From CAWANP01 sp963783445 (GTDB lineage Bacteria > Chloroflexota > Anaerolineae > JAAYZQ01), in contig CAWANP010000012.1 of assembly GCA_963783445.1 (NCBI GenBank), forward strand, positions 484,503-548,502: a DNA stretch of 64,000 nucleotides, written 5' to 3'. Below, in pieces: positions 27,015 to 36,737 of this stretch. Position 1 is the first letter of the stretch; the number at the start of each line of letters is the position of its first letter. Below the pieces are notes generated by a model. That model ran no database searches, had not been told where the DNA came from, and saw nothing but the letters and a program-made list of their open reading frames with translations. Position numbers and translations under genes: made by a program.

Positions 27015-27042
27015 TTGTCATTCCCCCGAACTATGGTATAAT
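27015..27042 (+). promoter_or_regulatory. Promoter of the second Thr/Pro-linker gene
   Basis: TTGTCA, 16-base spacer, TATAAT, about 130 bases before the start. Confidence 0.65.
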
Positions 27043-27173
27043 GCCTCTCCCATGGAGGGGTTTTTGCTCGCCGCATCCGGTGAAGCGTATGGCCTAGTTG
27101 CTGCGCTGAGGGCGCAAGGCGCCTCAGCGCATAACTGTGTCAGCCCGCTGGATGAACAGACTGGGAGGATCGA

Positions 27174-27992
27174 TGAACGGAATGAACAATCGAGTATTTA
27201 TCCTGATCGTGGTGGCGCTCCTGGCCGCGGCGCTGTTGCTCTGTGGCGTAGTGGGCATCGTGGCCATTGGCAGGAGCACGCTCGTTGCCCGCCAGCCTGA
27301 ACTCACCGCCACGCCGACCAAAACACCCAAACCGACTTTCACGGTGACGCTCACGCCGACCCAGACGCCGATTCCCACCCAAACTCCGCTGCCGACCAAT
27401 ACGCCGCTGCCGACCAATACGCCTACCGCCACACCCGTGCCGCCAACACTCACCTTTACACCAGTGCCACCCACCATCACCCCGGTGCCGCCTACCATGA
27501 CCCCGATGCCGCCTACCAGTACGCCGAAGCCCACAGCCAAACCGAGACCGAGGCCGACCAACCAGCCCCACAGCCAAGCCGCCAGCCTCCGACGCAGCCG
27601 CCAGCGCCCCAGTATTCCTGGCGTGGGGACGTTAATGCTACATCTCGTCAAATTGTGGCGGACACCCAAGTACTAGGTCTATACTCTAGATAGCAACGGT
27701 GGCTTGGCAGGCGATATCTGGATTCATTATTGGGCGGATGGTTGGAATGGGGACTGGGCCCTGTCGATCGTGGGTGGACGATAAAGGCGGTTCTGGTGAT
27801 GGAGACGACAAGAACTGGGACGGGATTCTCGCGCAGCTAACTATGCCGAGCCGGAATCTGGTACGTGTGTGTGGCGCCTGAAGAAGGTAGCTGGGATTGT
27901 ATTTCGAACAAGATGACGTCCAGACGGTGGCTGAACCTTGTGCCCCTGATACTGGGATCCAAGTTGTCCGCATCATGTTCCGGAAGAATTGA
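27174..27992 (+). CDS. Membrane-anchored Thr/Pro-linker protein, frameshifted C-terminal domain
   Basis: The protein starts MNGMNNRVF, followed by one membrane helix (FILIVVALLAAALLLCGVVG) and a Thr/Pro repeat of about 70 residues. After PQYSWRGDVNATSRQIVADT the frame breaks near 27665. Recognisable protein resumes as YTLDSNGGLAGDIWIHYWAD, then WNGDWALS, VDDKGGSGDGDDKNWDGIL, WYVCVAPEEGSWDC and QTVAEPCAPDTGIQVVRIMF, ending at TGA 27990-27992. At least three further shifts are needed. The layout mirrors the gene at 16748, so this is a paralogue, either with consensus errors or decaying. A terminator follows. Confidence 0.65.
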
Positions 27993-28010
27993 GACTCATG
28001 CCGGGTATTG

Positions 28011-28038
28011 AAGGCCGGACAAAACTGCCCGGCCTTTT
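28011..28038 (+). terminator. Rho-independent terminator
   Basis: AAGGCCGG and CCGGCCTT stem with a short loop followed by TTTT, 20 bases after the preceding stop. Confidence 0.8.
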
Positions 28039-28149
28039 ATGTTTCTCTGAGAATCCTGAATTTCTACAACTCTGGTCTGAGGCACGGGCGAGCGTTTCCG
28101 ATTGTGGGACGGTGGGGCAGGAAGCCGGCAGTACCTCCCTGTTCCCGCA

Positions 28150-31100
28150 ATGAGCTGTGGAGGGAACTCTGAAGCCGGAAGGCTGTCGTTCCTGTTGGTT
28201 TTCCTGGCGCTGATGGTTGTGCTGGAGTGCCGGCCACAGCCCAGGAAGTACCGGCCTGGACCATCTATCTCTTCACGATGGACAGGTCGTGCCCGTGGCA
28301 AGGGAAGGTGCGGTCAGCGGGGATGTTCAGGCCGATGCCGATCTGCTTCTTTTGGCTCTGTTGGCCGGTCCCCTTCCTGATGAGCAATCTGGCGGCCTTG
28401 ATTCACCATGGCCACCGGGATCCCAATTAGCTGCGGTCAATCTAGCTGGTGATGAGGTGACCGTTGACCTGTATTTGCCCCCGGGTTTCCTGCGCGGTAA
28501 ACTCGATCCCGATCCCTGAGCGATGCCATCGTCGAGCTCATTGCTAAGACGCTCCATCCTCTTGGCCTCGACCGAATCCACGTTCGCGCGCAAAATGAAG
28601 CCGGAGCCTTTGCCCCTCTATCTCGTTTTCTTCAGCTCCGCCAGTCATTCGTCCCGGCATGCCAGCCAACGCAGATGCGGCTCCGGAGTCGCATGGGGCC
28701 CCTGCCTGAACGACCCGGTACGACCCCGGACTATCCGGGCCAGCCTCCGGTCTCAGGGCAGGGGCAGCCTCGGGGCGCGCTGACCGGCAAGGCGGTCTGG
28801 CTCAGCGCCGGTCACGGCTGGTACTGGAGCAGTACCCTGAATCGCTGGACTACACAGCGGGGCAACAATCACGGGCTCGTCGAGGATTTTTCTAACGCTG
28901 AAGCCGTGAACTATTACCTGGCTCGCTATCTCTGGAACGCTGGCGCTGACGTCTGGCTCGTGCGTGGGCGGGCCATGACCGAGCACGAGATCATTGTGGA
29001 CAATGATGACGGCGCCCCCTCCTATGCGGAGACAGGTGACTGGCAGACCAGTCCCACACCTGGCTACCAGGAAAGTACCTACCGCTGGGCCAGCACTGTT
29101 GATACGCCCTCAGCCACGGCAACCTGGACCCCGGATCTCCCCGCCGCAGGCTGGTACGCTGTCTGGGCTTGGTACCGCCATGGCGCCAACCGTCCGGTGG
29201 AGGCCCGCTATGAGATCCATCATGCCGGTGGTACGACGGCGGTCAGCATTCCCCAAGAAATCCACGGCTTGACCTGGCGTTACCTGGGTGAATACTACTT
29301 TCCATCCGGCCGGTCCGGGCATGTCACCCTTCTCAACAGCTCCAGCGATGCCGGACAGGCCGTGGTTGCTGATGCTATACGTTTTGGCGGAGGCGTGGGC
29401 AGTGTGGCGGAGCCGGGTGGAGCCAGTGGCAAACCGCGATTGGGAGGAAGCGGCCAAGTACTGGGCCCGGTACCAGGGCGCGCCGGCCGAGATCACGGAA
29501 GACGATCGTACCTCGCGCCCCCTCTATGCCGAATGGGAAATGGCCAAGGGTTATCCTGGCGATGCACAGAACAGCGTCTACATCTCCTGGCATACCAATG
29601 CCGGCGGTGGTACCGGTACTGAGAGCTATATTCACAACACCGAGCCAACCGCCGGCAGTGCGGCCCTTCAGGATGGGGTCCACGCTGAGCTGATCCATGA
29701 CCTCAGGGCTGCCTGGAACCCGAAATGGGTGGATCGCGGCCAGAAGCGGGCAGACTTCAGTGAGGTACGAGAACTTTCTACCATTCCTGGCCTGTTGCTG
29801 GAAGTAGCCTTTCACGATACGACCGACCCCGGCGATGCCGACGATCTTGCGGAGCCGATCTTTCGCCAGATTGCGGCCCGCGCCGTGTACCAGGGCATTG
29901 TCAAGTACTACGCCAGCCGTGAAAGCGGGCCAGTTCGCCTGATGCCAGAGCCTCCTGCTGGCCTATCCGCCCGGAGTACGGAATCTGGACAGGTGGCCCT
30001 GGCCTGGTCTGCGCCGCCCTGCTGCGACGGCGTGGGCGGGGATGCTGCCACATCCTTCAAGGTCTATCAGAGCACCGATGGCCGGGCCTTTGACAACGGT
30101 ACCCACGCGGCCAACCCCTCTCTCATCGTGAGCAACGTGCCGCCTGGTACCCTCCGCTTCTTCCGCGTCACCGCCATCAACGGGGGCGGCGAATCGTTTC
30201 CCACGCCGGTCGTCGCCGTGCGTACTCCTGAGACCGGAAAAGGCACCTCTTTTCTCATCGTAGACGGCTTTCAACGACTTGATCAGGCCGCCCTGGTCCC
30301 GCAATATGAAGCCTCGAACCTGGGTACGGATCGCCGCATGTTCCTGGAGCGCATGAACCGCTATGACTATGTGGTCGAGCACGGGAAGGCTCTGGCTGCT
30401 TGCGGTCTGGCTTTCGATGGCGCGGCCAGCAAGGCGGTTGAGCGTGGCGATGTTGCCCTGAGCGATTACCCTGCCCTGGACTGGTTCGTCGGGGAGGATT
30501 CTGTTGCCGACGCTGTACTTGGTGACAGCGAGCAGAGCCTGTTGGCCACCTATCTCCACGACGGTGGCAAGCTTCTCATTTCTGGCAGCAATATAGGCTA
30601 CGACCTGGTGGATCAGGGGCGAGCCCCGGCTTTCTACCGCGATTTCCTCCGGACGGCGTACCTGGGCGATGACGCTGATACCCATGACTTTGCAGGTGTA
30701 CCAGGCGGTCCCTTTGAGGGACTGGCCGGCAGCTTTGACGATGGTTCAGGCGGTACCTACGAGGTAGAGTCCGCCGACCGGCTTGCTCCCACCTCTGGCT
30801 CGGCCCAGGTATTGACCTACACCGGTGGTGCCGGCGGTGGCGCCGCCGTAGCATACCAGGGAGAATACGGCGTCCTTCACTTTGGCTTTCCGCTGGAGAC
30901 CATTGTCGATCCCCAGGTGCGTACCGCCCTCTTTTGTGCTGCAGCAGAGGAGCTGTTGGGCGCCGCAATGCCACCGGGGGGAATCTGCTCGCCACGACTC
31001 ATCAACCCTGGCTTTGAGGGCGGCAGGAACCAGGTATCCTGGACGCTTGACTCTACCGGTGGAGGTCCAATTCTTGCCCATCGTGATGATTTGCCGCCAA

Positions 31101-32925
31101 CCGTGGAGCCCCGCAATGGTGATTGGCTGGCCTGGCTGGGCGGGCGCACGCCCGGGACCCGGGTCACTACAACCCTCACTCAGGTCGTGGCGCTTCCGCC
31201 CAGCGAGCCGTCTGCCTCCTTGAGTTTGGCTTGGTTTATCCAACCCGGTGCGGCTGGACCTGCCATTGACGATACGCTGTCCATTGGTCTTACTGACCTC
31301 AACGGCAACCATCTGGCCGAGCTGTTGACCGTCACCGGCCAATCTCAGCCTGGTACCTGGCAGGTCTCCGAGTTCAATCTGGATGCCTTTGCCGGTCAGC
31401 CGGTGAAGCTGGTAATCCGCGCTAATAGCAGCCATACAGCCTTCTTTGTAGACGATACAAACCTCACCACCTGTGGGCCGCAGGGGCCGGACGAGTACCG
31501 TGCCCTGTGGGTGGATGCCTACCACGACGGGGCCAAGACTTTTCAACAGATAGACGAGCTGATAGAGACTGCTCAAGCTGGTAATTTTAATGCCCTGTTT
31601 GTCCAGGTTCGGCGGCGTGGGGATACCTACTACCCTTCGGGTATCGATCCCTGGGCCTCCGATGCACGACCTGCTTTTGACGCCCTGGAATATCTCATCC
31701 AGCGCGCCCACGCAGCAGGTATTGAGGTTCACGCCTGGGTGACCGCTCTGGCCATTTGGGGCGGGGATATTCCGCCTACTGCGCCCGAACATGTCTTCAA
31801 CCGGCACGGGCCAGGCGCCGAGGGTCGCGACAATTGGCTGATGACCAGTCACGGTGGCGAGGACCGACCGAGCGATGGGGTCTTTTACCTGGACCCCGGA
31901 CACCCTGATGCCGTGGACTATACAGTGGCAATCTGTGCCGAACTGGCAAGTCGCTACGACCTCGACGGTCTGCATCTGGATCGCATTCGCTATCCTTGGC
32001 AGAACTGGGGCTACAATCCTACCGCTCTGGCCCGCTTCCAGGCCCAGGCAGGGCGCGACGACCGGCCCCGGGCGGATGATGCCGATTGGCTGCAATGGCG
32101 ACGGGATCAGGTCACGGCCCTGGTTCGCAAGGTCTACCTGACCACGACGGCTGTCAATCCACGGCTGCGGGTTAGCGCGGCCCTCTCGGCCGCCGGTGGC
32201 TCGCCGGGTGAGACTACCCCCTGGTCCACCCGTACCCCGTATACCCACCACCTGCAGGACTGGCCGGCCTGGTTGCAGGAGGGCATCATCGATCTGGGCA
32301 TGCCCATGATCTATCGTGACCAAGAATCCGCTGCCAGCGACTTTGATGGATGGATTGACTGGGCAAAGGACCATCAATATGGTCGAGCGCTGGTGCTGGG
32401 CTCGGGGCTCTATCTCAATGCCATTGAAGACAGCATGGCCCAATGGCGTGAGGTTCGCCAGCCCTCCAGGGCCGGAAACCAGGCTCTCGGGATGGCCGGC
32501 TACAGCTATGCCACTCCCAGTGACGCTCAAACGTCACGCCGGGCCTTTGTCAATCTGGCAGTGACTCGAGTATTCACCCAACCTGCCTCTGTACCAGATA
32601 TCCCATGGAAAGACAACCCCTCGACGGGCCATCTCATGGGCATTCTTGGGCCCGCCCTGTCCTGCCGGCCTGCCCTGGACGGCCAGATTCTGACGCTCGC
32701 GGGACCGCAGGCCCGCACATTGCTGGCCGATGGAAGCGGCTGGTTCGGTGCTGTCGATCTCCCGCCTGGCCAATACCTGCTCACGACGGAGATTGTGACA
32801 CCCAGCTGGGTGATAAATGTCCCGGTGACTGTGGCCCCGGGGCCGTCACGGAAAAACAGATCGTCCTGCCCGACTGCCAGCAGTCCCTGCAAAAGCTCTA
32901 CCTGCCGTTGATCCAGAAGCAGTAG
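28150..32925 (+). CDS. Large secreted cell-wall protein: GerMN, amidase with golvesin-like insert, Fn3, GHL10 domain (frameshifted)
   Basis: About 1,590 residues after correcting roughly five shifts (near 28235, 28290, 28515, 29430, 32845). Order: signal peptide (SFLLVFLALMVV); a GerMN-like domain (VPVAREG, LALLAGPLPDEQSGG, DEVTVDLYLPPGF, SDAIVELIAKTL); an N-acetylmuramoyl-L-alanine amidase opening (VWLSAGHGWYW) interrupted by a golvesin-like domain (WQTSPTPGYQESTYRWA to VVADAIRFGGG); the rest of the amidase (YISWHTNAGGGTGTESY, GLLLEVAFHDTTDPGD); an Fn3 domain; a ThuA-like region and a jelly-roll; then a GHL10 glycosidase-like domain (EYRALWVDAYHDG, GLHLDRIRYPW, LGMPMIY). The C-terminus is LYLPLIQKQ. 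It probably remodels envelope glycans. Confidence 0.8.
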
Positions 32926-33009
32926 GCCGTCGCCTGGCCTGCGGGCAAAATAACTTGTGACAACGATATTGGTGACCGCATGGTTTTTGATGTTTCGAAC
33001 CTTGACTTT

Positions 33010-33038
33010 TTGACCCTCCAGCCGGTTTTGGGTATAAT
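33010..33038 (+). promoter_or_regulatory. Promoter of the Hdr-like redox operon
   Basis: TTGACC, 17-base spacer, TATAAT, 55 bases before the ATG of the membrane subunit. Confidence 0.75.
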
Positions 33039-33093
33039 GACAGCATAGGTGCAAGCATGTACTGTCGCTTTGCGCGAGCAAGGGAGACGCCAT

Positions 33094-34086
33094 ATGGAAC
33101 ATGATCTGCGCTTGACGGTCTTTTGGATCGTCCATCTGTTTCTGCTCGGCCTTTTTGCCATCGAACTGGCCTTTGTCCTGTCCGTGTGGCTCAAGGCCAG
33201 GGTGCCGGGGCTTCCAGCCGATGCTTCCCGGTGGCGGAAACTGGGCGCAGCATTGGGCTTTGGCTTCAGGTTGGTGTTCAGCCGCAAGATCTGGGCACTG
33301 CTAAAGGCCTTGGTTGTGGATGGCATGGTGCACCGCCGGCTCTATCAGCTAGACCTGCGGCGATGGGCTGTCCACATTGCGGTTTTTGGCTCCTTTCTGG
33401 TGTTGGGTATTCTCTCGACCATCACCGGCGTTGTCGTCGAAATCCTACCCTTGCTGGGCATGACCCCCACGGAGGCCGCTTCCGTGCCCATCATCGGTCC
33501 TCTGTACCACGCCGACGTGTGGTGGGTTGCTCTGCTGAATGAAGTCCTGGGACTCGTCGTGCTGGGCGGAATGATCCTGGTGATCTATCGCCGCTATGTC
33601 CAGAAGGATCCTCAGCTACGTACCATCCCCGCCGATAGCATCATCATCACGCTCCTGGCCCTTGTCGCCTTTAGCGGTTTTCCGTCGGAGACCTTTCGAC
33701 TGTTGGCCGACTATACGACACCCGCAGGAATCTTTTCTCCCAGTCCAACCATGCTGCCCCCGGCCAAATATCCGCCTGTTCTCTACGATCTCTGGGGGCC
33801 CCAGTGGGGGTTTGCCGGCTATGTCTCAGCCCTTGGCCTCGGAGCACTGCGGTTTAGCCCTGAGGTTCTGGGACTTGTTCCGCAACCTTTCGTTCTGGCT
33901 GCATTTCGTCATCGTTGCCGCCCTGCTGTTCCTCCTGCCATTCAGCCGCTTCTTCCACGTGATCATGAGCCCCGTCATCGTCGCCTACAATACGATGGCT
34001 GGAGCAGGAGGCGCACGACGAGCACCTGCGTCACCGCCGGAAGATGCCGCACATCGCCTCTGGGCCCCAGGCGCCAGCAGGCGTAG
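33094..34086 (+). CDS. Membrane cytochrome-like subunit (NarI/HdrE/DsrM-like), frameshifted
   Basis: About 330 residues, start ATG after AAGGGAGACGCC. Five or six membrane helices: IVHLFLLGLFAIELAFVLSV, WAVHIAVFGSFLVLGILSTI, LLNEVLGLVVLGGMILVIY, IITLLALVAFSGF, FWLHFVIVAALLFLLPFS. Paired His residues in or near helices (VHIAVFGSF, LYHADVWW, FWLHF, RFFHVI) fit haem b ligands of the nitrate reductase gamma family. Shifts occur near 33845 and 34000. After the second, the frame of the next gene begins and runs on without a clear stop, so the two may be one fused protein. It likely passes electrons between quinone and the HdrD-like subunit. Confidence 0.75.
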   Translation: MEHDLRLTVFWIVHLFLLGLFAIELAFVLSVWLKARVPGLPADASRWRKLGAALGFGFRLVFSRKIWALLKALVVDGMVHRRLYQLDLRRWAVHIAVFGSFLVLGILSTITGVVVEILPLLGMTPTEAASVPIIGPLYHADVWWVALLNEVLGLVVLGGMILVIYRRYVQKDPQLRTIPADSIIITLLALVAFSGFPSETFRLLADYTTPAGIFSPSPTMLPPAKYPPVLYDLWGPQWGFAGYVSALGLGALRFSPEVLGLVPQPFVLAAFRHRCRPAVPPAIQPLLPRDHEPRHRRLQYDGWSRRRTTSTCVTAGRCRTSPLGPRRQQA

Positions 34087-34098
34087 GGAGGAGCATCA

Positions 34099-35358
34099 AT
34101 GTCCAAGAGAGCAATCGGAAAGTAGATCTGGCCAATTTCACACTCCATCAGATGATGGAGATGGAAGCCTGTACCCGCTGTGGCGAGTGTATCGAGAGCT
34201 GCCCCACCTATGCCGAGGCGCTGAGCGAAGAGATCCACCCCCTGCAAAAAATCACCCGGACCAAGAGCTTCTGGAAGGCCGACCATCTGGGCTTCCTGGC
34301 GCGGCTGTTCGGCATCCGTCCGTCCACGGAGGAGGAAAGGGCAGCCTACGGCCGCGGGGTCTACCAGTGTACGCTCTGCGCCCGTTGCCACGTCGTCTGT
34401 CCGGTGCAGATCGATACCCGCCCGCTCTGGATCTCGATGAGGGAGCAGTTGGTAGAATGGGGCCTCTACCCGGAGGTCTTTGATACACTGAGGGATCGCG
34501 TTACCAGCCAGTACAACATCTCTGGGGAGGACAATGCCAATCGCCTGGTCTGGACCGAGAACATGGACCAGGTCCCCGAGGGCTTGGAAGGCAAAACAGG
34601 CGTGGACACAGTCTATTTCGTAGGCTGCGTCGGCTCCCTGTATCCCCGCGTGTATAGCGTGCCCCAGAGCTTTGTCCAGATTCTGGAACGCGCCGGCGAG
34701 AGCTTTACCACGCTAGGCGGTGAGGAATGGTGTTGCGGCTTCCCACTGCAGATCGCCGGGATGGGCAAGTCTGCCCTCGAGTCTGGCCCGCCATAACGTC
34801 GAGGCGGTACGAGCCATCGGCGCCCGGCGGCTGGTTACCACCTGTCCTTCCTGTTACCATACCTGGGCGCACGAGTATCCCCGCATTCTGGGAGAGCCAC
34901 TGGGAGTCCAAGTGCTCCACGCCACTGAACTGCTCGTCGAGCTGATTGCCGAAAAGAGGATCGAACTGCGCAGTTTCCCGCAACCGGTCACCTACCACGA
35001 CCCCTGTGACCTGGGCCGGACCAGCGGCATCTATGATGAACCGCGCAAGATCATCCAGGCCATCCCCGGCATCCAGTTCACCGAAATGGCTGACAATCGG
35101 GAGATGGCCCTGTGCTGCGGCGGCGGGGGCGACGCCGAAATGGCCGATGCCCAGTTGACGGCCGCCGTCGCCAAGCGCCGCATCGAGCAGGCCCAGGAGA
35201 CAGGCGCCAAGGTGGTGATCTCTGCCTGCCAGCAGTGCAACCGCACCCTGGCAGAGGCCGCCCGCAAGAACCGAATCCGCATCCGAGCCATGGATATTAC
35301 CGAGGTGGTTTGGCAGCGCGATGGAAGCATGAATACCCAACGGGATAGATGGAGGTAA
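34099..35358 (+). CDS. HdrD-like (Fe-S)-binding protein with two CCG domains, frameshifted
   Basis: About 415 residues. Two [4Fe-4S] motifs, ACTRCGECIESCPTYAEAL near residue 15 and YQCTLCARCHVVCPVQIDTR near 80, are followed by two CCG domains: YFVGCVGSLYPRVY... EWCCGFPLQIAG... TTCPSCYHTW, and VTYHDPCDLGRTSG... ALCCGGGGDAE... SACQQCNRTL. This is the layout of HdrD, DsrK and GlpC-type proteins that handle disulfides or quinone-linked electrons. A shift lies near 34775. The start is unsure: one frame continues from the membrane subunit, and an ATG at 34099 after GGGAGGAGC gives a short opening that then shifts. Confidence 0.8.
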
Positions 35359-35364
35359 GGAACC

Positions 35365-35781
35365 ATGAAGATCGATCAATACGAGTTCCCCGACGATCTG
35401 CTTTTCGACCTGGAGCACAATTGGGTTCGTATCGAGGGAGGTACAGCGACGCTTGGCTTGAGCGATTTTGGCCAGGATCTGGCCGGTGAGATCGTCTATG
35501 CCGAGATGCCCCGCGTGGGCCGGGAGATCACGCAAGGCCAGGCATTCATGTCCCTGGAATCGGGCAAGTGGGTTGGTCGTGTCAAGGCCATCGTCAGTGG
35601 CAAGATCCCCGAGGCCAACGAAGAGATCGAGTGGGAAAGTACCGTCATCAACGAGGATCCCTACGGGGAAGGCTGGTTTGCCAAGGTAGAGCTGTCTAGC
35701 CAGCCGGAGGGTCTCATGAAGCCATCTGACCCTGAATTCGCCGAGTTGATCGCTGCCGAACGGGAAAAGTACGGCAAGTAG
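35365..35781 (+). CDS. GcvH-like lipoyl-carrier protein
   Basis: 138 residues with the full GcvH fold (HNWVRIEGGTATLGLSDFGQ, EIVYAEMPRVG, SLESGKWVGRVKAIVSGKI, DPYGEGWFAKVEL). The lipoylated Lys corresponds to the one in LESGKWVGRV. The motif after it (WVGRVK) differs from the usual KAASD of the glycine cleavage H protein. No gcvT or gcvP genes are nearby, and it lies six bases after the HdrD-like stop, in the same operon. It may carry a lipoyl group as redox partner of that protein, as proposed for lipoate-binding proteins next to hdr genes in sulfur oxidisers; this is inference. The ATG follows GGAGGTAAGGAACC. Confidence 0.85.
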   Translation: MKIDQYEFPDDLLFDLEHNWVRIEGGTATLGLSDFGQDLAGEIVYAEMPRVGREITQGQAFMSLESGKWVGRVKAIVSGKIPEANEEIEWESTVINEDPYGEGWFAKVELSSQPEGLMKPSDPEFAELIAAEREKYGK

Positions 35782-35903
35782 TTTTCACCAGCTAGACCGG
35801 GACTGCTTCTACTGTACCCAATGGGACTCCCCGCGCCAAGGCGTCACTTCGTTGGGGCCAGGCGCGTGCTGCGTTGGTTTTGGGGCAGACTGGCGTGTTG
35901 TGG

Positions 35904-35909
35904 TATAAT
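35904..35909 (+). promoter_or_regulatory. -10 box driving the leader RNA of the formate dehydrogenase operon
   Basis: TATAAT in GTGGTATAATGG, about 295 bases before the NuoE-like gene. A -35 element is not clear. Confidence 0.55.
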
Positions 35910-35914
35910 GGCCT

Positions 35915-36149
35915 GCGTACGCAGTTTGTGAGGTGCTGTCAGGAAAGTTCTGATTCTCACCTCTCCTGGCAAGCGGCATATCACGCCTATAATTGGCGGC
36001 AGGCAGGGCGGCCTGTCCAGAAGGGTATGGGGCCGCCCACCGCGCAGAACTCTGAGGAAAGGGCCTCGGTCACAAAGTCGATTGGGTCTTGCGAGAGTCA
36101 GATTGTCTGTCACCATTCAGCGGCCAACCTCGCAGACCCCTTTTTTGTT
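35915..36149 (+). ncRNA. Candidate structured leader RNA / riboswitch ending in a terminator
   Basis: The 235 bases downstream of the TATAAT box have no convincing gene but several inverted repeats: CTGCGTACGCAG; GAGGTG pairing with CACCTC; GGGCGGCC pairing with GGCCGCCC; AGTTCTG with a distant CAGAACT. The last is GGGTCTTGCGAG with CTCGCAGACCC, followed by TTTTTT at 36140. That is a terminator with a large loop, 60 bases before the NuoE-like start. The layout suits transcription attenuation by a ligand-sensing RNA. Because it precedes a molybdenum/tungsten enzyme operon, a Moco-type element is a natural guess. I could not recognise a family by eye. Confidence 0.5.
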
Positions 36150-36204
36150 GGCGGAAATGCTAGATGGCCATTCTTTTGCCAATAAGCTGATAGGAGAAGC
36201 TCAG

Positions 36205-36737
36205 ATGTGTACGACGGACGACAAGGCAATCGATCTTATCTTGATGAGTCCGATCTTTGAAAAGTACCGGGCGCAAAAGGGGACTCTGATCCCCATCCTG
36301 CAAAGTCGCAGGATATCTATGGCTACTTGCCGCCTGAGGTCTTGCAGCTCATTGCCGACCAGCTCGGTGTGGCGTTGGGCAAGGTCTATGGCGTGGCGAC
36401 TTTCTACTCCCAGTTCTACCTGGAACCCAGAGGCAGGCACGTGCTCAAGCTGTGTGATGGGACTGCCTGTCACGTCAAGGGCACGCCCATGCTGGCTACC
36501 GCCATCGAACACGCGTATGGTATCAGCCCGGGGGAGACATCCGAGGATGGCGAGCTCACGATGGAGCTCGTTTACTGTGTCGGGTCGTGTGCGCTGGCTC
36601 CTGTAACGGTGCTGGATGACCAGGTGATCGGGCGGGTACAGCCGGAAGCGCTGGTCCGCCGTTTGAGGAAAGAGATCGCCAAGGGACAAGAAAGCATCGG
36701 GCGACTGAGAAGGATAGAAAGGAAGCTTGACGAATGA
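36205..36737 (+). CDS. NuoE-like [2Fe-2S] subunit of NAD-linked formate dehydrogenase (one frameshift)
   Basis: About 177 residues starting MCTTDDKAIDLIL after AGGAGAAGC. A base is missing near 36303: the first frame ends LIPILQ and the next continues as QDIYGYLPPEVLQLIADQLG, as in NuoE. The [2Fe-2S] ligands are CDGTACHVKGT and YCVGSCALAP. VYGVATFYSQFYLEPRG is also typical. It overlaps the NuoF-like gene by four bases. The subunit relays electrons with the flavin subunit. Confidence 0.9.

Noticed and set aside
30746..32530. 594-codon open frame on the minus strand
   Set aside because: It is antisense to the GHL10 part of the cell-wall protein, has no start context and no recognisable domain. 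GC-rich antisense openings are common.
35915..36149. RNase P RNA, tmRNA or SRP RNA
   Set aside because: The GAGGAAAG word occurs, but the other conserved parts (ACAGAA, GGTAA type core; tag and tRNA-like ends; SRP loop) are absent.
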